Origin: JAAYLC01 sp964636665
GTDB lineage: Bacteria > Bacteroidota > Bacteroidia > Flavobacteriales > Flavobacteriaceae
Assembly (NCBI GenBank): GCA_964636665.1
Contig: CAZWVT010000036.1
Span: forward strand, 1-19,952
Direction of reading: 5' to 3'
Length of the DNA: 19,952 nt
Shown here: positions 15,934 to 19,952 of the stretch, one piece after another
Position numbering within the stretch: the first letter of the stretch is position 1
Layout of the letters: the number at the start of each line of letters is the position of its first letter
Notes under the pieces: generated by a model
What the model was told of the DNA's origin: nothing
The model's input: the letters and a program-made list of their open reading frames with translations, nothing else
Database searches by the model: none
Translations under genes and position numbers: made by a program

Positions 15934-16467
15934 ATGAAACAAATTTTAGGAATCGGCTCAAGAATTAATCATCCACAATACGGCAAAGGAGTTGTCACAA
16001 ATGTTACCTCCAAAATGTATTGGGTTACATTTATAGAAAACGGCTTGGAAACCATTTCTGTAGAGGACGAATTTGAAATTATCGAAGCATCAATAGATGA
16101 GGTAGATACAGTAAGTTTTGCTGAAATTGAATCCAGTTTACGGGAAATTCTAAGAAAATGGAACGGAATTTCAGAAATTGTTCCTTTGGGAGACAGATGG
16201 AAAGGAGGCACTATGACTTTAAATCCCCGGGATTCTAATTTAGCTTCAAAAGACGTCCCGATTGATACTTTCTTTCATAAAATTGTTATGCTTCGCGACC
16301 GATTGCGCGTATTGGAACAAAAAATTAATTCTTCTAAAAACTTAGATGAAACTGAAAAAGTAGATATTCAACAATACATTACTCGTTGTTACGGAAGTTT
16401 GACTACTTTCAATATTCTGTTTAAAAACCCTTCACAACAGTTTAAAGGAGAAGGCAGTAAAAAATAA
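15934..16467 (+). CDS. Conserved hypothetical protein with N-terminal UvrD-tail-like (Tudor/KOW) motif
   Basis: A 177-residue cytosolic protein. Residues about 4-25 (GIGSRINHPQYGKGVVTNV) match the G-x-V-x-H-x-x-(F/Y)-G-x-G-x-V pattern of the small beta-barrel at the end of UvrD/PcrA-type helicases and related nucleic-acid or polymerase-interacting modules. The rest is mixed and helical (SSLREILRKW; TFFHKIVMLRDRLRVLEQKIN, probably a coiled-coil helix) and was not recognised. I believe similar small proteins are widespread in Flavobacteriia without a known role. Binding to nucleic acid or RNA polymerase is only a guess from the motif. The ATG at 15934 is preferred over a TTG two codons upstream. 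A structured spacer follows it. Confidence 0.7.
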   Translation: MKQILGIGSRINHPQYGKGVVTNVTSKMYWVTFIENGLETISVEDEFEIIEASIDEVDTVSFAEIESSLREILRKWNGISEIVPLGDRWKGGTMTLNPRDSNLASKDVPIDTFFHKIVMLRDRLRVLEQKINSSKNLDETEKVDIQQYITRCYGSLTTFNILFKNPSQQFKGEGSKK

Positions 16468-16468
16468 A

Positions 16469-16486
16469 ACCATTTAAAATAATGGT
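16469..16486 (+). terminator. Short perfect hairpin just after the hypothetical gene
   Basis: ACCATT (16469-16474) and AATGGT (16481-16486) form a perfect 6-bp stem with a 6-nt loop, starting 1 nt after the stop codon. Only a modest T-tract (TATTTTG) follows, so termination is uncertain. Its right arm overlaps sequence that can extend the larger inverted repeat next to it. Confidence 0.4.
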
Positions 16487-16488
16487 GT

Positions 16489-16553
16489 CGGTATTTTGCG
16501 GTTTAGGGAAGGTTTTAAATTAATAATCAAGAATTTTAAACCGTAAAATACCG
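16489..16553. repeat. Large imperfect inverted repeat in the spacer before the M90 peptidase gene
   Basis: The left arm CGGTATTTTGCGGTTT (16489-16504) and right arm AAACCGTAAAATACCG (16538-16553) are complementary at 15 of 16 positions; the odd one is G-U in the plus-strand RNA. The interior holds a second arm, GGTTTTAAATT (16511-16521), which can pair with AATTTTAAACC (16532-16542) with one mismatch, so inner and outer stems compete for the same bases. There is no T-run after it. Possible roles are a bidirectional terminator, an RNA switch or a degenerate mobile palindrome. Confidence 0.65.
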
Positions 16554-16581
16554 TTCATTTATAGTTTGTTATTTTAATCTT

Positions 16582-17481
16582 GTGTTTATAAACTTAATTC
16601 TTCAATCAAACCAACTCGATGAAGAGGCCATTCCTGAATGGATTGCGCCTGTGATGTTCGGCATGATTTTAATATTGTTTATTATTTTCATAATAAAAGT
16701 ATTGGAACATTTGTATGCTTGGAGATTTGACAGACCGCTTGTTCGGAATCTTTTTATCTATAAGAGATTAAATCACAAACAAGAAAATATTTTAATTGAA
16801 AACTTTCCATTTTATACTCATTGGAATTATAAAAAGAAAAAAATATTGCAACATCGGATAGTTTCTTTTCTGGAAACCACTGATTTTGAAGGTAACGGTA
16901 TTTCGATTACGGATGAAATGAAAATAATCATCAGTGCTTATGCGTGTTTGTTGACTTTTGGTAGGAAATATTTCAAGTACATTTTAATCGATAAAATAAT
17001 TATTCATTCGGATGCTTTTTACAATGGGTTTAAAAATTCGTTTCACGTAGGTGAGTTTACGCCTTCTAATCGTACTTTGGCTTTGTCATGGCAAGATGTT
17101 TTGACAATCAATCCAAAAAACAGGCGAAATTTGTTAATTCATGAGTTTATGCATGCTCTTCAATGGGAAGCGAAAGTGACAAATACTTTTGACTCTGACA
17201 GGTTTAGAAAATACTATCAAAAATTATTGCGCTTGTTGATGCAGGATGTGATAAAAGAAAGAATCAAACAATTGCATTTTCGTGAGTATGCTTTTACAAA
17301 TGAGTATGAATTTATGTCGGAGCTTGCAGAATTTTATTATCAACAACCTTTGGAATTCAGTTTGAAGCTGCCGGAAATTTATTACCTGATGCGAAAGATT
17401 TTAAACTTAGATTTTATAAAATTAACCTACCACGGAATACAAAAAGACAGACTCGCATTACCAAGTCTGTCTGATTACTAA
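16582..17481 (+). CDS. Membrane-anchored M90/MtfA-type zinc-dependent peptidase
   Basis: A 299-residue protein with one N-terminal transmembrane helix (about 21-40) and a zinc peptidase domain. The motif HEFMH (His187, Glu188, His191) supplies two zinc ligands and the catalytic Glu. AEFYYQQP (249-256) aligns with the E-x-F-F-x-x-P segment of MtfA, making Glu250 the likely third ligand. These features place it in peptidase family M90. E. coli MtfA is soluble and binds the regulator Mlc, so the membrane anchor here suggests a different context; no Mlc-like or pts gene is seen, and substrates are unknown. The start is GTG; later ATG choices would cut into the membrane helix. The gene ends 16 nt from the convergent acyl-CoA dehydrogenase gene. 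Confidence 0.82.
   Translation: MFINLILQSNQLDEEAIPEWIAPVMFGMILILFIIFIIKVLEHLYAWRFDRPLVRNLFIYKRLNHKQENILIENFPFYTHWNYKKKKILQHRIVSFLETTDFEGNGISITDEMKIIISAYACLLTFGRKYFKYILIDKIIIHSDAFYNGFKNSFHVGEFTPSNRTLALSWQDVLTINPKNRRNLLIHEFMHALQWEAKVTNTFDSDRFRKYYQKLLRLLMQDVIKERIKQLHFREYAFTNEYEFMSELAEFYYQQPLEFSLKLPEIYYLMRKILNLDFIKLTYHGIQKDRLALPSLSDY
17441..17472 (-). terminator. Terminator of the acyl-CoA dehydrogenase gene, inside the peptidase coding sequence
   Basis: AGACAGACT (17445-17453) and AGTCTGTCT (17464-17472) form a perfect 9-bp stem around a 10-nt loop. On the minus strand it is followed by T residues (17444-17441), the layout of an intrinsic terminator for leftward transcription. On the plus strand it is followed by AT-rich sequence with no T-run. 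It lies 25 nt beyond the acyl-CoA dehydrogenase stop codon and within the last dozen codons of the M90 gene. Confidence 0.65.
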
Positions 17482-17497
17482 TATTAAAAAAATCAAT

Positions 17498-19300
17498 TTA
17501 AAAAGGATAATCGTTTTCGTCTATAACTTTGGCTGCGATTATTCTTCTTAACTCCCCAATATTCGGCTGATTGAGATATTTTGTAAATCGTCTGAGTCCC
17601 ATCAGTAGCATTCGTTGTTCGTCGCCTTCTGCAAAAGAAAGTATGGCTTCCTTAGCTTTTACGGTAATAATGTCCACGGCGTGGTATAAATACAGTTGAG
17701 ACATTGCAATTTGCTCTTTCTGAGCTTCTTCATTACTGCGTTTTACATTTTTCTCAGTTCGTAAAATTGCACTTTCCGCCATGTAAACCTGAATCAGAAT
17801 ATCTGCAGCTGCCATCAGGGTTTGTTGGTGTTCTTCAAGATCGGAACCGTACTTTTGAACAGCACTTCCGGCGACCATTAAAAATACTTTTTTTAGACGT
17901 TTTAATAAGTCTTTTTCTTCAGAAAACAATTCGGAAAAATCGGGTGTTTCAAAAGAGGGTATTTCCATAAGTTCCGAAGCAACTGCCTGCGCCGGATTTA
18001 ATAAATCAACATGTCCTCGCATTGCTTTTTTGACCAACATTCCGACAATCAACATGCGGTTAATTTCATTTGTACCTTCATAAATTCTGGAGATTCTCGC
18101 ATCGCGCCAAGCAGATTCCATCGGAGTATCAGCACTGTAGCCCATACCACCATAAATTTGAATTCCTTCATCAGCACAGTTTTGAATGTTTTCGGAAACT
18201 GCTACTTTTAAGATTGAACATTCAATCGCATATTCTTCGACACCTTTAAGTTCGGCTTCTTGATGACTGTTTCCGCTTTCCACCCGAATTTTAATTCTGT
18301 CTTCAATATTTTTGGAAGCTCGATAAACGGCACTTTCGCTAACATAAGAATGCGTTGCCATTTCAGCTAATTTTAATTTAATAGCACCAAAAGAAGAAAT
18401 AGGCACCTTAAATTGAATGCGTTCATTGGCATATTGAACTGCATTTTTAATAATTCGACGTTGTGCGTCAAGTCCTGCACCTGCTAATTTTATACGACCT
18501 ACGTTTAGAGTATTCATGGCAATTTTAAAACCTTCGCCGCGTTCGCCAAGCATGTTTTCTACCGGTACTTTTGTTTCATTAAAAAATACTTGACGGGTAG
18601 AGGAGGAGTGGATGCCTAGTTTATTTTCTTCTTCACCAAGCGAAATTCCGTTTTCAGGATTGTTTTCTATGATAAAAGCAGTGATGTATTTATCGTCTTC
18701 AATGCGAGCAAAGACAATAAAAGTATGACAAAATCCTGAATTGGAAATCCACATTTTTTGTCCGGAAATGGAATAATATTTTCCGTCTTCGGATAGCACG
18801 GCTTTGGTTTTTCCGCTGTTTGCATCACTTCCAGCTTCCGGTTCTGTAAGTGCATAAGCACCAAACCATTCTCCGGTGGCAAGTTTTGGCACGTATTTTT
18901 GTTTTTGTTCTTCCGTTCCGTATAAAGTAATTGGCAATGTACCAATTCCTGTATGCGCACCAAAAGCAGTAGCTACAGATCCGGTTGCTCCTGAAATATA
19001 ATCGCATACCAACATCGTGGTGACAAATCCCATTCCCAATCCACCGTATTTTTCCGGTACTGCAACTCCGAGAAGTCCTAATTCTCCTGCTTTTTTCATT
19101 ACTTCTTCGGTCAGCGCATAATCTTTATTTTCAAATCGTTCTTTGTGTGGCCAAATTTCTCGGTCGACAAATTCAATAACGGAATCTCGCATCATCTGTT
19201 GTTCTTCGGTAAAATCTTCCGGAGTAAAGATGTTCTCGGCTTGTGTTTCTTTTACTAAGAATTGACCACCACGGAGTAATTTTTTATTTTTTGTTTCCAT
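17498..19300 (-). CDS. Acyl-CoA dehydrogenase (long form, ~600 residues)
   Basis: A 600-residue FAD-dependent dehydrogenase that introduces the trans-2 double bond in fatty acyl-CoA, the first step of beta-oxidation. The N-terminal helical domain (about 30-140) is followed by the beta domain with YALTEPEAGSDA and KMWISNSGF. The C-terminal helical domain (about 255-430) carries the catalytic base Glu408 in RIYEGTNEI. A further helical extension (about 440-600) makes it resemble VLCAD/ACAD9-type enzymes, an arrangement common in Bacteroidota and probably used for dimerisation or membrane contact. Substrate length is not certain; long-chain acyl-CoA is likely. It follows a thiolase gene in the same direction, as in Bacteroidota fad operons, with a 267-nt spacer. 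Confidence 0.94.
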   Translation of the reverse strand: METKNKKLLRGGQFLVKETQAENIFTPEDFTEEQQMMRDSVIEFVDREIWPHKERFENKDYALTEEVMKKAGELGLLGVAVPEKYGGLGMGFVTTMLVCDYISGATGSVATAFGAHTGIGTLPITLYGTEEQKQKYVPKLATGEWFGAYALTEPEAGSDANSGKTKAVLSEDGKYYSISGQKMWISNSGFCHTFIVFARIEDDKYITAFIIENNPENGISLGEEENKLGIHSSSTRQVFFNETKVPVENMLGERGEGFKIAMNTLNVGRIKLAGAGLDAQRRIIKNAVQYANERIQFKVPISSFGAIKLKLAEMATHSYVSESAVYRASKNIEDRIKIRVESGNSHQEAELKGVEEYAIECSILKVAVSENIQNCADEGIQIYGGMGYSADTPMESAWRDARISRIYEGTNEINRMLIVGMLVKKAMRGHVDLLNPAQAVASELMEIPSFETPDFSELFSEEKDLLKRLKKVFLMVAGSAVQKYGSDLEEHQQTLMAAADILIQVYMAESAILRTEKNVKRSNEEAQKEQIAMSQLYLYHAVDIITVKAKEAILSFAEGDEQRMLLMGLRRFTKYLNQPNIGELRRIIAAKVIDENDYPF

Positions 19301-19310
19301 ATTTTTTGTT

Positions 19311-19348
19311 TTGACTTAGGACGATTTGACTTAAGACGTAAGACTTAA
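19311..19348. repeat. Degenerate short direct repeats upstream of the acyl-CoA dehydrogenase gene
   Basis: TTGACTTAGGACG (19311-19323) and TTGACTTAAGACG (19326-19338) differ at one position and lie 15 nt apart. A third partial unit, AGACTTAA, follows at 19341-19348. They sit 11-48 nt upstream of the dehydrogenase start codon on the minus strand. Confidence 0.6.
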
Positions 19349-19556
19349 AATATCGTCACTTAATTAATTTGTTATATATATTTTAATTTTTTTGTTTTCT
19401 ATTAACAATGTAATATTCCTTAATCTAATTTTTTTTATTAAAAATTTTTATATGATAAGTCTCGCATTCAAAATTAGAATGTAATCGATTCAATATCTTT
19501 CAACCAATAAGTTTCCTAAAGATAATTTCTCAGAATCATATTAATATTTCTATCAT

Positions 19557-19567
19557 GTCTTAAGTCA
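19557..19567. repeat. Inverted copy of the same repeat, directly after the thiolase stop codon
   Basis: GTCTTAAGTCA is the exact reverse complement of TGACTTAAGAC at 19327-19337. The two copies bracket the spacer between thiolase and acyl-CoA dehydrogenase, about 220 nt apart, and this one touches the thiolase stop codon. Confidence 0.55.
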
Positions 19568-19952
19568 TTACTTCAAAAACTCATAAACCCCCGCAGCACC
19601 TTGTCCGGTACCGACACACATTGTTACCAATCCGTAATTGTTCTTTAGATTTCTTTGTCTCATTTCATCAAAAAGCTGAACCGACAATTTTGCTCCGGTG
19701 CATCCGAGCGGATGTCCAAGTGCAATAGCTCCTCCATTTACATTTACAATTTCCCGATTTAAATCGAGTTTGCGAATAATTGCCAAAGACTGAGAAGCAA
19801 AAGCCTCGTTTAGTTCCACCAATGCTATTTGCTCTTTTGTTAATCCGGCTTGTTTCAATGCTTTTGGAATGGCATAAACCGGACCGATACCCATAACTTT
19901 TGGTTCGACGCCGACAGCTACAAAACTTACCAGTCGGGCGATGGGTTCCAGA
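19568..19952 (-). CDS. fadA: Acetyl-CoA C-acyltransferase (thiolase), C-terminal part (cut by window edge)
   Basis: The last 127 codons of a thiolase are present; the frame stays open to the right edge, and the ATG at 19892-19894 is internal, because thiolase sequence (VAVGVEPKV) continues upstream of it. Landmarks of the C-terminal domain are visible: LNEAFASQ, the catalytic His in NGGAIALGHPLGCTGAK and the second active-site Cys in CVGTGQGAAG. The enzyme cleaves 3-ketoacyl-CoA with CoA, the last step of beta-oxidation, or condenses acetyl-CoA in reverse. The next gene in the same direction is the acyl-CoA dehydrogenase; in many Bacteroidota a fadB-type gene precedes the thiolase, so one may lie to the right of the window. 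The family is certain; degradative rather than biosynthetic role is inferred from the neighbour. Confidence 0.92.
   Translation of the reverse strand, partial: LEPIARLVSFVAVGVEPKVMGIGPVYAIPKALKQAGLTKEQIALVELNEAFASQSLAIIRKLDLNREIVNVNGGAIALGHPLGCTGAKLSVQLFDEMRQRNLKNNYGLVTMCVGTGQGAAGVYEFLK

Larger units (their letters stand above)
19301..19567. other. 267-nt AT-rich spacer between thiolase and acyl-CoA dehydrogenase genes
   Basis: No gene is seen in either strand. The spacer is extremely AT-rich in the middle and carries short related repeats at both ends (see the repeat entries). On the minus strand TAATTTTG (19476-19469) matches the -7 consensus TAnnTTTG, but no TTG lies at the usual spacing and the leader would be about 170 nt, so a separate promoter for the dehydrogenase gene is possible but weakly supported. 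Confidence 0.5.

Noticed and set aside
19568..19894. A complete 108-residue protein beginning at the ATG at 19894
   Set aside because: The frame continues without a stop to the right edge and the extra codons (VAVGVEPKV and upstream) are thiolase sequence, so this is the tail of a longer gene.
1..19952. CRISPR array, prophage, insertion sequence, toxin-antitoxin pair, tRNA or rRNA
   Set aside because: No regularly spaced repeats, transposase, integrase or structural phage genes, toxin or antitoxin families, or tRNA/rRNA-like sequence were seen. All larger coding regions belong to ordinary chromosomal families.

Overview
The window is a stretch of chromosome from a member of the Bacteroidota, almost certainly class Flavobacteriia, order Flavobacteriales; Weeksellaceae would fit, but the genus cannot be told from this sequence. 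The grounds are the low G+C content, the Bacteroidota-type RNA polymerase omega subunit and BamD, the lineage-restricted families DUF6913 and DUF4835, and several copies of the Bacteroidota promoter -7 element TAnnTTTG with little Shine-Dalgarno signal. The conserved order bamD - rpoZ - coaBC - DUF4835 - recN - fabI also points there. It reads as core genome: no insertion sequence, prophage, CRISPR array, tRNA, rRNA or recognisable defence locus was found.

Left end (1-2481, minus strand): a Gfo/Idh/MocA oxidoreductase, a 3-hydroxybutyryl-CoA dehydrogenase and the N-terminal part of a DUF1015 protein that runs off the edge. All three are read leftward and probably form one transcript. A 345-nt gene-free region (2482-2826) with outward-facing promoter elements separates them from a rightward SulP anion transporter with a STAS domain.

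Middle (about 4400-9441, plus strand): a tightly packed set, pcm - prmC - ligA - DUF6913 - dapA, with gaps of 3-16 nt. It covers protein repair, release-factor methylation, DNA ligation and lysine/diaminopimelate synthesis. Next come bamD and rpoZ behind the best promoter in the window. They are closed by a textbook terminator that abuts the start codon of coaBC (coenzyme A synthesis). coaBC overlaps the DUF4835 gene (T9SS-associated, PorD), which is followed by recN (DNA repair) and fabI (fatty-acid synthesis).

Right end (15400-19952): three probably separate plus-strand genes, namely a cysteine-rich four-helix copper-binding protein, a small protein with a UvrD-tail-like motif, and a membrane-anchored M90/MtfA-type zinc peptidase. 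A leftward beta-oxidation pair follows, a thiolase (partial, at the window edge) and a 600-residue acyl-CoA dehydrogenase. The dehydrogenase meets the peptidase gene tail to tail, and its apparent terminator lies inside the peptidase coding sequence.

No new biological system is evident. The points worth a second look are regulatory or structural: competing hairpins at 16469-16559, a terminator embedded in coding sequence, a terminator touching the coaBC start codon, a near-leaderless bamD promoter, small dispersed repeats around the acyl-CoA dehydrogenase, and substitutions at known CoaC active-site positions.
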